Positions 9,058-17,392 are shown, counted from the first letter of the stretch. The stretch: DNA of 64,000 bases from Bacteroidetes bacterium UBA1941 (GCA_002336805.1 DDEZ01000011.1:744001-808000), one strand, 5' to 3'. Translations and numbers: made by a program. The notes: a model not told the origin generated them from the sequence alone.

Positions 9058-9459
9058 ATGCCACAAGACAGACTCCCCGCTATACCACCACAGTACCAGA
9101 CCGTCATGCCATATCTCATCATAAAGGATGCAGCGCGGTTCATCACCTTTATGCAAACAGTCTTTGCCGCCGAGGAGACCTATAAAGTGCTTCGCGATGA
9201 GCAGTCAGATATCATCATGCACGCCGAGATCATGACCGGTGGCAGCACCATCATGCTGGCAGACGCTACCGACCAGTACCCGCCGCGCACAGCCGGCCTC
9301 TTCATCTACGTAGCAGACGCAGACGCCACCTACGCAGCGGCATTGGCCGCAGGGGCGCAGAGCATCATGCCGCCGGCAGATATGCCATACGGCCGCAGCT
9401 GTGGTATCACCGATGCCTGGGGCAATACCTGGTGGCCCACCACTCCGCCTAAACAGTAG
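9058..9459 (+). CDS. VOC-family protein (PhnB/glyoxalase-like)
   Basis: 133-aa protein of the vicinal-oxygen-chelate superfamily in the PhnB-like branch. Seen: an opening VMPYLIIKDAARFITF, central MHAEIMTGGSTIMLAD, and closing GRSCGITDAWGNTWW; together these give the usual two beta-alpha-beta-beta-beta modules. Many such proteins are lyases or antibiotic-binding proteins; the substrate cannot be inferred. The stop codon is 2 nt before the next gene, so the two are probably cotranscribed. Confidence 0.85.
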   Translation: MPQDRLPAIPPQYQTVMPYLIIKDAARFITFMQTVFAAEETYKVLRDEQSDIIMHAEIMTGGSTIMLADATDQYPPRTAGLFIYVADADATYAAALAAGAQSIMPPADMPYGRSCGITDAWGNTWWPTTPPKQ

Positions 9460-9461
9460 CC

Positions 9462-10025
9462 ATGCATCTCATCCGCATATTCCTTTGGGTGCTTATCTTC
9501 TCCCTCGTGGCCAGCGGCCTCATAGGCATCGCCGTCTTTCTCTTCGCAGATTTCAACCCGCGTGAGATGAAGATCCTCTTCAGCACGCTCGATGTCGGAG
9601 CCTGTAGCCTGGCGGGTCTCTGCTGTGCTACGATCTTTGAGACGCGGTACCGGTGGTTTTCCATCTTAGGCATCGCCATCGTGATCATCACCATGGGCCT
9701 GTTGCTCTACACCATCTGGTGGTGGGAGCGCCTGGAGAATTTCAACCTCGTGCTCACCTCCGTGATCTTCTCCGCTACCTGCTCACACATCGCGCTCACA
9801 TTGCTCACTAAGAATCCTACGCGCCTGGTCTCCTGGGTACTGGGCTTCACAGTATTTTCTATCGCGCTGCTGGGTATCATGCTCACAGTGCTGGTATGGT
9901 ACGACAATATCAGTGAAGTATTCTATCGTCTCCTCGGCGTGTGTGGTATACTGGATGTGCTAGGTACCATCATTTCACCCATCATCAGCCGCACCCAGCG
10001 CTTCCAGGACGTCATGGAATCTTAA
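9462..10025 (+). CDS. Hypothetical multi-pass membrane protein
   Basis: 187-aa protein with about five or six hydrophobic segments (approximate residues 5-30, 42-60, 65-90, 97-115, 120-145 and 155-172) and little soluble sequence. I do not recognise the family. It begins 2 nt after the VOC gene stop, so translation may be coupled and the two may be functionally linked. It is followed by a large inverted repeat and, about 350 nt on, a terminator. Confidence 0.7.
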   Translation: MHLIRIFLWVLIFSLVASGLIGIAVFLFADFNPREMKILFSTLDVGACSLAGLCCATIFETRYRWFSILGIAIVIITMGLLLYTIWWWERLENFNLVLTSVIFSATCSHIALTLLTKNPTRLVSWVLGFTVFSIALLGIMLTVLVWYDNISEVFYRLLGVCGILDVLGTIISPIISRTQRFQDVMES

Positions 10026-10064
10026 TGATCATTCTTTTACCACCGTTGTTCTTCCCTCTTCAAG

Positions 10065-10154
10065 GTGTTTGGACCGAGGACATCCTTCACAGTAGCTTCA
10101 GAACTGTAAAGGATGTCCTCGGTACGATGTAAACTATGTCTCAGGTCCAAACAC
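10065..10154. repeat. Large nested inverted repeat (about 90 nt)
   Basis: Inner arms 10073-10093 and 10103-10123 are 21 nt long and complementary except for one position (GAGGACATCC against GGATGTCCTC at the core); outer arms 10065-10075 and 10144-10154 (GTGTTTGGACC with GGTCCAAACAC) are also complementary. The RNA from either strand would form a long hairpin. There is no T-tract, so it is not a standard terminator. Confidence 0.75.
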
Positions 10155-10159
10155 TTGGG

Positions 10160-10375
10160 AGAGCGAAGATGCCGGAGCCTGCCTGCCGGTAGGCAGGGCA
10201 GATGGGTAAGGTGATTTTACCTCTGACCTCCACGCCCTCACCTCACATTTTTGCAGCCTGCTGCCAGATTGCTCACCTTTGATGTACCGATCAGCCAGAG
10301 GGCGATCGCTTTTGGGTTTAGTCAATAAACAGCCTCCGGGCCGTATCAAGTTTTCAGTGGTTATTTATGTGTAAA
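10160..10375. other. Intergenic DNA without a recognised gene
   Basis: Part of a 594-nt gene-free stretch (10026-10619). It holds another dispersed hairpin (CCTGCCTGCC/GGTAGGCAGGG near 10176-10200) followed by GATGGGTAAGGTG, then unremarkable sequence up to the terminator at 10378. Confidence 0.5.
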
Positions 10376-10377
10376 GG

Positions 10378-10399
10378 GCCGGTACCGAAAAGTACCGGT
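10378..10399 (+). terminator. Rho-independent terminator
   Basis: A 7-8 bp stem (CCGGTAC / GTACCGG, extended by a G-T pair) with loop CGAAAA, followed by CTTTTTTTG. It is 350 nt downstream of the membrane-protein gene; either the long 3' region is transcribed or an unseen short RNA ends here. Confidence 0.75.
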
Positions 10400-10569
10400 C
10401 TTTTTTTGCCCTCGACCGGTCTATTACCAAGCATTTTCTGCCTCCAAAGCATTGGCGCACTTCAATGTGAATGTGCGAAAAGGCTTTTTGATTAAAATTT
10501 ATATCCTAATTATCAGTGTGTTGTGTTTTTGTTTAGTACTTTGTATTGCATAATACAGGTTAATGGATA

Positions 10570-10577
10570 TATCTTTG
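10570..10577 (+). promoter_or_regulatory. -7 box (TATCTTTG) of the secreted-protein gene
   Basis: TATCTTTG matches the Bacteroidota TAnnTTTG consensus and lies 42 nt before the ATG at 10620. A degenerate -33 (TTGC at 10546-10549, spacer 20) is present. Confidence 0.5.
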
Positions 10578-10619
10578 CATTAGAAATTATCATTCTAAAC
10601 CAACTAAACACCACATATC

Positions 10620-10985
10620 ATGAAAAAGATACTGATCGCCCTCGCTTTTGTAGCCGCTACTGCCACTACCGCTTTTGCTGGTACCCACACCGCACCAGTC
10701 CTGACCGCCGAGCAGCGTGTCACCTATGAGGTGCGCTCACAGCTCATCATCCCGCCGGTACTCATGGAGGTGCCGGGAGAGTATCGCGCAGAGGTGCACT
10801 TTCACGTAGCGCAGGATGGCCACATAGCTGTAGACGAAGTGGTCTCTGACAATCCGACCCTCGTCAAGAGCCTCCGCAATCAGCTGAAGGGCTACACCGT
10901 CAGCACCAGCGGCCTCAATACAGAAAACTCCTACAAGGTCAACGTGACCTTCCGCGTAGCCGACTCCGGCCACGACAACTATTAA
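10620..10985 (+). CDS. Small secreted protein
   Basis: 121-aa protein with a clear signal peptide (KKILIALAF...TTAFA, cleavage near residue 20) and a roughly 100-aa mature part rich in beta strands: AEVHFHVAQDGHIAV, then DNPTLVKSLRNQLKGYTV. This strand-helix pattern resembles a TonB C-terminal-like fold used by small exported Bacteroidota proteins, but I cannot assign a function. Monocistronic: it has its own -7 box upstream and a strong terminator downstream. Confidence 0.8.
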   Translation: MKKILIALAFVAATATTAFAGTHTAPVLTAEQRVTYEVRSQLIIPPVLMEVPGEYRAEVHFHVAQDGHIAVDEVVSDNPTLVKSLRNQLKGYTVSTSGLNTENSYKVNVTFRVADSGHDNY

Positions 10986-11054
10986 GCCTATACAACCTAT
11001 ACAAGAACCATAGGAGAGTGTGGTACTTGTTTCGTCGGGATAGGATTACGACGG

Positions 11055-11074
11055 GGCGCAGCGAAAGCTGCGCC
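11055..11074 (+). terminator. Rho-independent terminator
   Basis: An 8-bp perfect stem GGCGCAGC/GCTGCGCC with a GAAA tetraloop followed by TTTTTTG, 70 nt after the small secreted protein gene. Confidence 0.9.
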
Positions 11075-11119
11075 TTTTTTGTTTAGAGATCCCCAGCCAT
11101 TTCCGATTAAGGATTGCAT

Positions 11120-11172
11120 TCAGTCTCCCTTTAGGTCGCAGATCCCGATGTAGGCGGGAGAGATTTAGGGGG
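11120..11172. repeat. Dispersed element of the CCTTTAGGTCGCAGATCCCGA family
   Basis: CTCCCTTTAGG, then GCAGATCCCGATGTAGGCGGGAG and TTTAGGGGG. Related copies lie near 15705, 15850 and 19195. The GATCCCGA/GGCGGGAG parts can pair as an imperfect hairpin. Confidence 0.6.
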
Positions 11173-11430
11173 CTGTATTCAGTATTTGCATTTTCTATGT
11201 GCCCTATGCGTTCTATGTGGTTCAAAAAATGTATTTGTATTCAGTTTCCCTTAAGAAGATTTAGCAAGCTGTATTCAGTATTTGCAATTCTATGTCTCTA
11301 TGTGTTCTATGTGGCTCAAAAAATGTATTTGTATTCAGTTTCCCTTAAGAAAATTTAGAGGGCTGTATTCCGTATTTGCATTTCTACGTCTCTATGTGTT
11401 CTATGTGGCTCAAAATGTATTTGTATTCAA
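11173..11430. repeat. Three tandem copies of a ~95-bp repeat
   Basis: Copies begin with CTGTATTC at 11173, 11269 and 11363 (periods 96 and 94). Each contains TTTGCA, a CTATGTGTTCTATGTGG-like block, AAAATGTATTTGTATTCA and, in the first two, GTTTCCCTTAAGA. No coding sequence is apparent; this fills most of the 541-nt gap before mvaD. Confidence 0.85.
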
Positions 11431-11527
11431 GATCCGATAGGTAGGCATGTGAGGGCGGAAGACCGCGTTTGGACGGCGGAGCCTTTTTCTCCATCTTCGC
11501 TCCCGCATATACGCAATACACTCCACC

Positions 11528-12577
11528 ATGAAAGAGATCAAAAAGACATCCTGGCGCAGCCCATCCAATATAGCCCTCGTCAAATACTGGGGCAAGCACG
11601 GCAATCAACTGCCAAAGAATCCATCCATCAGCTTTACCCTGGACAAGTGCTTCTCCGAGACATCGCTCTCCGTATCTGAGAAGACCAGCAAGGACAAAGG
11701 ACTCGAACTGAAGTTCTACTTTGACAAAAAAGAAAACCTCGCCTTCCGCATCAAGATACTCAGCTTCTTTGAGGGCATCTCAAAGGACTTCCCGTTTCTC
11801 ACCAAGTATGCCCTCCAGGTCAACTCTACCAACTCCTTCCCGCACTCATCCGGCATCGCCTCATCGGCCTCTGCTATGAGCGCGCTCGCCCTCTGCCTCT
11901 GTGATATGGATGCAGCACTGCGTGGCAAGAAGGTGGCCAAGGACAAACTGCTGGAGAAGGCCAGCTACTATGCACGCATCGGCTCCGGCAGCGCATCGCG
12001 TTCTGTATTTCCTATCGCTTCTCTATGGGGTGAGGCAAAGCATGTCAAAGGCTCTTCAGACGAGTATGCTATCCCTTTTGAGAAAGAGATGCACAAAACT
12101 TTCAAGACCTATCAGAACGCCATCCTCATAGCCAGCAGCGCGGAGAAGAAAGTCTCCAGCCGCGTAGGCCACCAGCTCATGAAGACCAACCCATTTGCCA
12201 AGGCGCGCTACAAGCAGGCCAATGACAACCTTGCCGAGTTGCTCCCCGCGCTGAAGAGTGGCGACCTCACTAAATTTGGTGAGCTGGTGGAGACAGAGGC
12301 TATGACACTCCACGCCCTCATGATGTGCTCACAACCTAATTTTATCCTCATGACTCCTAGCACCCTCGCCATGATAGCCCGCATCAAGGCCTTCCGCGAG
12401 AGTACCAAGCTGCCGCTCTATTTCACACTCGATGCCGGCCCTAATATCCACCTGCTCTACCCTGAGAATATCAAGAATAAGGTCGTACCATTCATACAGG
12501 AGGAGCTCAGCGAGCACTGCGAAAATGGCCGCATCATCTGGGACAAAGTAGGCAAAGGCCCGGCTGCCATCAAGTGA
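11528..12577 (+). CDS. mvaD: Diphosphomevalonate decarboxylase
   Basis: 349-aa GHMP-superfamily enzyme that converts mevalonate diphosphate to isopentenyl diphosphate with ATP. Seen: opening SNIALVKYWGK (residues 13-23), GHMP phosphate-binding loop about 98-120 (NSTNSFPHSSGIASSASA), GSGSASRS near 157, and the C-terminal FTLDAGPNIHLL block carrying the family's catalytic Asp. With the mevalonate-kinase-like gene downstream it shows that the organism makes isoprenoids by the mevalonate route, which would feed the carotenoid cluster. Start ATG 11528, right after the repeat array. Confidence 0.95.
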   Translation: MKEIKKTSWRSPSNIALVKYWGKHGNQLPKNPSISFTLDKCFSETSLSVSEKTSKDKGLELKFYFDKKENLAFRIKILSFFEGISKDFPFLTKYALQVNSTNSFPHSSGIASSASAMSALALCLCDMDAALRGKKVAKDKLLEKASYYARIGSGSASRSVFPIASLWGEAKHVKGSSDEYAIPFEKEMHKTFKTYQNAILIASSAEKKVSSRVGHQLMKTNPFAKARYKQANDNLAELLPALKSGDLTKFGELVETEAMTLHALMMCSQPNFILMTPSTLAMIARIKAFRESTKLPLYFTLDAGPNIHLLYPENIKNKVVPFIQEELSEHCENGRIIWDKVGKGPAAIK

Positions 12578-12649
12578 TTTGCAGACCGGCAAATCAGTAG
12601 ATCTGGTATTCGGTCAAACAGGAAATCCGTAATTCCGTAAATCTCACTA

Positions 12650-13582
12650 GTGCCTACCGCTAAGAAAAAACCGGCTTATAAAACCTTTCGCTCTAAGCTG
12701 CTGCTATTCGGTGAGCATATCATCAATACAGGAGCCAAAGGCCTCGCTGTGCCTGCCGGCAAGTTTTCTGGCAAGTTTGCTTTTATAAAAGAAGAGCTGA
12801 ACGAAGCCGCCATCGCGTCAAACCGCTCCATACAGGAGCTGGCCGAATATATCGTGCATGATGACGAGCTGGGCAAGCTCTATGATACCAATGCCCTGCT
12901 CACAGACCTCGAGCACGGCCTCTATTTTCACAGCAATATACCACAGGGCTATGGCCTCGGCAGTTCCGGCGCGCTGATCGCAGCGCTCTGCACACACTAC
13001 CGGCTAAAGCCCGTCAATAAAAAGGACCTCACTGCTGTCAAGATCGAGCTGGCAAAGCTCGAAAGCTTTTATCACGGCCGCAGCTCCGGCCTCGACCCGC
13101 TGGTATCTTTTATGGATCAGGCAGTACTGCTGGATGGGGGAGAGGTCAAGGAGACGTTTGACCTCAAGGCAGCAGAGAAGACCTACTTCAAGGTCTTTGT
13201 ACTGAATACAAAGAAAGCCCGCAAGACGGCTCCATACGTTAAGCTGTTTCTGCAGAAATATAAAGACCCAAAGTTCAAGTCTATCATAGACGAGTCTCTG
13301 GTCAAGGCAAACGACATGTGCATCAAGAGCCTGCTAAAGCCTGGCTATAGCACCTTCTGGAAATCACTCAAGCTCATATCTCAGATACACTACGATCACC
13401 TGCCCGAGTTCATACCCGATGCCTACAGAGAGATATGGAAGTCCGGCCTCAACAACAATGAGTACTACCTCAAGATCTGCGGCGCAGGCGGCGGCGGCTT
13501 CATCCTCGGCTTCTGCAAAAAAGACGCCCCCATCCGCGACATCCTCAGCCACTACGAGATAGTCGAGCTCATGGAGTTTTAA
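12650..13582 (+). CDS. GHMP kinase, probable mevalonate kinase
   Basis: 310-aa GHMP kinase. Seen: SKLLLFGEH (residues 15-23), the ATP loop IPQGYGLGSSGALIAA (97-112), YHGRSSGLDPLVSF (about 143-156) and the C-terminal CGAGGGGFILGF. The LLLFGE start and GRSSGLDP block match mevalonate-kinase-type GHMP enzymes of Bacteroidota; phosphomevalonate kinase cannot be fully excluded. Start is GTG at 12650, 72 nt after mvaD; the intervening DNA has AATCCGTAATTCCGTAAATC degenerate repeats. Presumably cotranscribed with mvaD. Confidence 0.85.
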   Translation: MPTAKKKPAYKTFRSKLLLFGEHIINTGAKGLAVPAGKFSGKFAFIKEELNEAAIASNRSIQELAEYIVHDDELGKLYDTNALLTDLEHGLYFHSNIPQGYGLGSSGALIAALCTHYRLKPVNKKDLTAVKIELAKLESFYHGRSSGLDPLVSFMDQAVLLDGGEVKETFDLKAAEKTYFKVFVLNTKKARKTAPYVKLFLQKYKDPKFKSIIDESLVKANDMCIKSLLKPGYSTFWKSLKLISQIHYDHLPEFIPDAYREIWKSGLNNNEYYLKICGAGGGGFILGFCKKDAPIRDILSHYEIVELMEF

Positions 13583-13594
13583 GCACTGCCGTAG

Positions 13595-13614
13595 AGCCGC
13601 AATATTTTGCGGCT
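13595..13614. terminator. Hairpin at the 3' end of the mevalonate genes
   Basis: A perfect 8-bp stem AGCCGCAA/TTGCGGCT with a TATT loop, 13 nt after the kinase stop. There is no T-tract, so it may protect the 3' end rather than terminate. Confidence 0.4.
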
Positions 13615-13739
13615 TCACGACACCTAAATTAAATTAAGCGGGGACAGTAATACCACGTGAAAGACGTACCAGTGCTCTAAATAAATTCAAACCTTTGCGA
13701 GCGATAGCGAATCTTCCATTTAAATTATCTTTGCTCCAT

Positions 13740-14636
13740 ATGAAACCGTCATACCTATTACTTCTATCCCTGTTGTTAGCATTTGTACTCCCGTGTCATG
13801 CGCAGTACAGCTCTTTCTTCGGGCAGCACTCCACAGGTTGGAAGATAGTCTGCCACAACCTTGATGAAGCCTGGCCTGATTCTGTTTATACAGTTTCTGA
13901 TACACTTATCAATAGTAGGTCATATAGAAAAGCTACTTACCGGTCAGGAGGCCTTACTATATTTTTTCGTGAAGATACAATCACAGGAAGAGCCTGGTGT
14001 CTTAAGCCTGGCGGCTCTTGTGCAGGCGCAGATACTACCGAGATGCTCATCTGCGATATGAGCTTAAATGTCTCGGATACTTTCAACAGGGGATGCTTTG
14101 GTGGTATGGGCGTAGATACATTAATGATCGTAGACTCGGTATATATGGATCGTGGGCATAGAGTCGTGAGATTAAAAGCACGGCACCCAGTGGGATATGC
14201 AGCACGAGACATTGTGTTTTTTACCGAGGGGATAGGACCTGGCGGTAGTTTTGTATGGATGTATGGCTGTACTTTGTGCTTGGATCCATACCTTTTATGC
14301 AGCTACAAGGATGAAGTGCAGACAGATTATCCTAACGCAATCTTCAATGGTGATTGCAATCCGCAACTGACTGGTGTAAAAGACCTAGAAGAGGTAGCCA
14401 CGACTTTATATCCTAATCCTGCTGGCAGTTTCGTAAATCTCCCCAAAACCTATCCTGACTCTGATCGGTTTACTATCTATGACATGTCCGGCAGATTAGT
14501 TTTGGATATAGCAAGATCTGTTGGGGCATCATCTCCCACTATAGATTTATCCACTTTGCCAGAAGGCATATATCGTGTCAACTTAAAGAATGCCAAAGGA
14601 TTTTCAGCTGTCTACAAATTGAGCATAGCTCGGTAA
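13740..14636 (+). CDS. Secreted protein with T9SS type A C-terminal sorting domain
   Basis: 298-aa exported protein. The signal peptide is KPSYLLLLSLLLAFVLPCHAQ (as an uninterrupted hydrophobic run ending at about residue 19). The mature region is Cys-rich and has no recognised catalytic motif. The last ~75 residues (LYPNPAGSFVNLP, FTIYDMSGRLVLD, LPEGIYRVNL) form a type IX secretion sorting domain, so the protein should cross the outer membrane and be released or anchored. ATG 13740 was preferred over an in-frame start at 13695 because it places the signal peptide at the N-terminus. A TATCTTTG box ends only 6 nt before this ATG, which would give a leaderless or nearly leaderless mRNA. Confidence 0.85.
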   Translation: MKPSYLLLLSLLLAFVLPCHAQYSSFFGQHSTGWKIVCHNLDEAWPDSVYTVSDTLINSRSYRKATYRSGGLTIFFREDTITGRAWCLKPGGSCAGADTTEMLICDMSLNVSDTFNRGCFGGMGVDTLMIVDSVYMDRGHRVVRLKARHPVGYAARDIVFFTEGIGPGGSFVWMYGCTLCLDPYLLCSYKDEVQTDYPNAIFNGDCNPQLTGVKDLEEVATTLYPNPAGSFVNLPKTYPDSDRFTIYDMSGRLVLDIARSVGASSPTIDLSTLPEGIYRVNLKNAKGFSAVYKLSIAR

Positions 14637-14689
14637 ACGGGTCGAACTTTTTTTTGGATGCTAATGAAGGTAACTCATGCATTTCCTTT

Positions 14690-14756
14690 GCGCCTTCGCG
14701 TCTTTGCGAGAGATGGATTCACCTCTGCGTCTCCGCGCCTCCGCGGTGAAAACGGT
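14690..14756. repeat. Dispersed CTGCGTCTCCGCG-type element
   Basis: TTTGCGCCTTCGCGTCTTTGCG followed by CTCTGCGTCTCCGCGCCTCCGCGG (read in two parts). Similar to copies near 5572, 8855 and 16063. Confidence 0.6.
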
Positions 14757-14757
14757 A

Positions 14758-15315
14758 TTACTTCCGCGCAGTAGCCGCCGTATCTACAGGCAAAGCCGTA
14801 CGCGCCTTGCGCACACTGTCTACCTCGTGCATGATCTGCTCAGGCGTCATACCCAGGTGGTCCAGCAGAAACTGTACATCCTTCGCCATCTTGCTGTCAG
14901 GGTATTTCTGCAGGTACAGGTGGTACGACTCGCGCGCCTTATCCAGGTTATGCTTGTCATTCTCATATGTGAAGCCCTCCAGGAAGAGGCCCATATTGGC
15001 CTTGGGATACTGAGGGTACTCCATATACACGCGGTGGTAGTTGTCGATCGCTTTGTCAGAGAGCCCTATCGCACGGTCAAAATCTGCCGAGCGCATCAGG
15101 TATACCGGGGTCAGGCTATCCTTAGGGTAGTGGGCGATATAGTAGTCGTAGTCAGCCAGCAGTTCCTTTACTTTGGTCGTGTCGGCCACATTCTTCTTGG
15201 CACTCTCGCTGATGCTCACCTCCAGTGCGCTGATCGCTTCCGCCTTCTTCTTGGCAGAGAAAGCGCAGGCACTCAACGTCAGGGCGACGCAGGCAGCAGG
15301 TATTATTTTCTTCAT
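14758..15315 (-). CDS. TPR-type lipoprotein
   Basis: 185-aa protein with lipoprotein signal KKIIPAACVALTLSAC (Cys about 17) and a mature part that reads as tetratricopeptide repeats: YLMRSADFDRAIGLSDKAIDNYHRVY, then PKANMGLFLEGFTYENDKHNLDKARESY and YLQKYPDSKMAKDVQFLLDHLG (each quoted only in part). It resembles small TPR/Ybgf-like outer-membrane lipoproteins that act as assembly scaffolds. The in-frame extension to 15387 was rejected because ATG 15315 starts the signal peptide exactly. Monocistronic. Confidence 0.82.
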   Translation of the reverse strand: MKKIIPAACVALTLSACAFSAKKKAEAISALEVSISESAKKNVADTTKVKELLADYDYYIAHYPKDSLTPVYLMRSADFDRAIGLSDKAIDNYHRVYMEYPQYPKANMGLFLEGFTYENDKHNLDKARESYHLYLQKYPDSKMAKDVQFLLDHLGMTPEQIMHEVDSVRKARTALPVDTAATARK

Positions 15316-16126
15316 CGTCAGGGTCATAATCGGAGGGCAATGATACAGGATTTCAGCCATTGTACCAATCTTATATAGTATCTCCATGGATCATATATAA
15401 ATACATTGCTTTCTTTGACAATGCCATGACGAAATAGCACCAGTTGCTCTTGTCTCTGATGCATTTAGATTACGGCTTCATCATATCACACCACTTCTTT
15501 CGAAAAGTTATCCTCAAAACAACCTTTGTCAGTAACTTCACCGCAAAAATTGACCCAATTTGCACACCTTTGCACAGCACCACGCAGCCATTCATCCGCT
15601 GCAACACCTATGACTAACTCCGTGGTTTTACATTGCAATTCCTGAGTAGACGATCTCTCCGATCAAGAGTATCAAGGTAAGCCTGGGTCTTGTATTCGGC
15701 CTCTCCATAGGTCTGAGATCCCGATGTAGTCTGGAGGGATTTAAGGGATTGTATTTCTATGTCTCTATATGTTCTATGTGGCTAAAAATGTATTCATTCT
15801 GCAAATTCTATAATCCCGTAAATTCTGATTCAGACATTGTATGCTGTATTAAAGCCTCCCTTCAGGTCGCAGATCCCGATGTAGTCGGGAGCGGTTTTAG
15901 AGGTAACACATTGTCTCCTGCATTTCTATGTCTCCATGTGTTCTATGTGGCTAAAAATGTATTAATTCTGCAAATTCTAAAATCCTGTAAATTCTGATCC
16001 AGAAATTGTATTCGTATTAAAGTCCCCCTTTAGGGAGATTTAGAGGGCTGCATTTGTATTTAACCTCTGCGTCTCTCCGCCTCTGCGGTAATAAATGTAT
16101 TTACTAACTCTAAAAATAAAACACCT
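15316..16126. other. 811-nt gene-free region with a duplicated ~170-bp repeat
   Basis: The first 330 nt show nothing recognisable. From about 15750 there are two related units (15750-15842 and about 15919-16021), each with TTTCTATGTCTC, GTGGCTAAAAATGTATT, ATTCTGCAAATTCTA and GTAAATTCTGAT blocks, separated by a GCAGATCCCGATGTAGTCGG element (15858-15895). A GCGTCTCTCCGCCTCTGCGG element (16063-16085) ends the region. A short ORF here (15749-15997) is made of the repeats. Confidence 0.7.
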
Positions 16127-16783
16127 ATGTCCGCACCTACCGGCAATACCAACGCATCCAGATGGACCCGCGAAGCCACCAGCCACTTGCTCCACCAGAT
16201 CGAGGCCATCGCACTCGATGAGTTCTCCATCACCCACACACTGACCCATGCCCTGCTCCGCATGCGCTGCTACAAGCAGCTCTGGAGCTACTGGAAGAAA
16301 AAATGGGAGCACGATGAGGAGATCATGGACCACATCTACTACATCGAGCAGATATTTATCCATAAGCTGGAGGAGGGTGGCCTCTTCAAGCGTATGAACG
16401 CCTCTACCTGCCATTTTATCCTCAAGAATAATTATGGCTACAGCCCCCACGGTGAGAGTGAGCTGCCATCCCATCTGCGCGCTGAGTTTGAGCAGCCGGA
16501 GCCTCAGGCACAGGCAAAACAAAACACCCGCTCCGGTTCAAAATCAAAAAAGGGCACTGAGAAACCACCTTATACTCAGGAGGAGCTGGACTATATCTCA
16601 GACCCTGCCTACAAGGACTTCAGCCCGCGCGATACTGACGACGGCAGCCTCACCGACCTCCGTGCAGACGCGCGTCGGTATCCGCACATGTACACTGCCA
16701 AAGTACCCGTGCGAGGCCGCTTTATCAAGTTTGCAGAGGATCTCTACTGGCCGCTGGAGTCACAGATGGAGGTGGCCCTGTAG
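16127..16783 (+). CDS. Phage terminase small subunit-like protein (orphan)
   Basis: 218 aa. Residues about 45-105 (YWKKKWEHDEEIMDHIYYI, then LFKRMNASTCHFILKNNYGY) match the pattern of DNA-packaging gp3 / terminase small subunit proteins, in which a helical DNA-binding segment is followed by a lysine-to-tyrosine FxLKNxYGY motif (here FILKNNYGY, 97-105). The rest is a charged linker and a C-terminal part with no known match. In phages this protein recognises viral DNA for packaging. No large terminase, portal or capsid gene is nearby; both sides are repeats and housekeeping genes, so it is either a relic or a domesticated DNA-binding protein. The assignment is from motif memory only. Confidence 0.6.
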   Translation: MSAPTGNTNASRWTREATSHLLHQIEAIALDEFSITHTLTHALLRMRCYKQLWSYWKKKWEHDEEIMDHIYYIEQIFIHKLEEGGLFKRMNASTCHFILKNNYGYSPHGESELPSHLRAEFEQPEPQAQAKQNTRSGSKSKKGTEKPPYTQEELDYISDPAYKDFSPRDTDDGSLTDLRADARRYPHMYTAKVPVRGRFIKFAEDLYWPLESQMEVAL

Positions 16784-16848
16784 CGGTATTTTCAGTGCCG
16801 GGATAGTATTACACGCCAAAGCACACTGTAGGAGCAGAGTAGGAGAGC

Positions 16849-17232
16849 TTAGACGAATTCATCCAGGTCTCTGCGGTCCTTTTTGGTAGGCCTGCCGGAT
16901 TTATTCATACGCTTGCCCGAGTGGAAGCTGAAAGAGAAGGCAGATTTCTGCGCCTCTATCACCTCTGGCGGCGTCAGGTCCTTATAAAACTTGACAGCCT
17001 CAGCGTACTGCACACGGTGGTCCAGTATGGCCGTGACCTCCACCACCCAGCGCCGTGCCTCGGTCTTGACGTGGTAGACATCGCCTACAGATACGATCCG
17101 CGAGGCCTTGACCTGTGCATCATTCAGCTTCACCTTGCCCGCGTCTATAGCAGTAGATGCCTGTGAGCGTGTCTTGTAGAGGCGTATAGCCCAGAGGTAT
17201 TTGTCCAGTCGTACTTTGCCGGTCTCGGTCAT
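16849..17232 (-). CDS. hslR: S4-domain RNA-binding protein (Hsp15-like)
   Basis: 127-aa protein with an N-terminal S4 domain (VRLDKYLWAIRLYKTRSQA, then GKVKLNDAQVKASRIVSVGD). Hsp15 in E. coli binds stalled 50S subunits carrying nascent chains; this is the Bacteroidota version with a basic C-terminal tail (GRPTKKDRRDLDEF). The start is ATG 17232; an upstream in-frame ATG at 17268 would add residues before the S4 fold that are not typical. Monocistronic. Confidence 0.88.
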   Translation of the reverse strand: MTETGKVRLDKYLWAIRLYKTRSQASTAIDAGKVKLNDAQVKASRIVSVGDVYHVKTEARRWVVEVTAILDHRVQYAEAVKFYKDLTPPEVIEAQKSAFSFSFHSGKRMNKSGRPTKKDRRDLDEFV

Positions 17233-17318
17233 ACTGCAAAGGTAAGGCAATACATTCCGTTTTGCCACATCCGCTTTGACAACTTTTCATAAGGCACCAA
17301 CTCTGACCTCACACAAAA

Positions 17319-17340
17319 AAGCCACTCCAAGGAGTGGCTT
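17319..17340 (-). terminator. Rho-independent terminator of the DUF4139 gene
   Basis: A 10-bp perfect stem AAGCCACTCC/GGAGTGGCTT with a 2-nt loop, followed on the minus strand by a run of T (bases 17315-17320 are A on the plus strand). A second, repeat-family hairpin (17358-17375) lies between it and the gene. Confidence 0.85.
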
Positions 17341-17392
17341 ACAGGATTGTGTATTAAATCCCTCTCCTTTGGAGAGGGATTTAGGGTGAGGT

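Noticed and set aside
15749..15997. 82-aa ORF in the repeat region
   Set aside because: Its sequence is two copies of the same dispersed repeat translated (repeated FYVSICSMW/ FLCLHVFYV-like parts) with no start context; it is repeat DNA.
16127..17268. Prophage remnant
   Set aside because: Only one gene has a phage-like motif; no integrase, capsid, tail or lysis gene is near.
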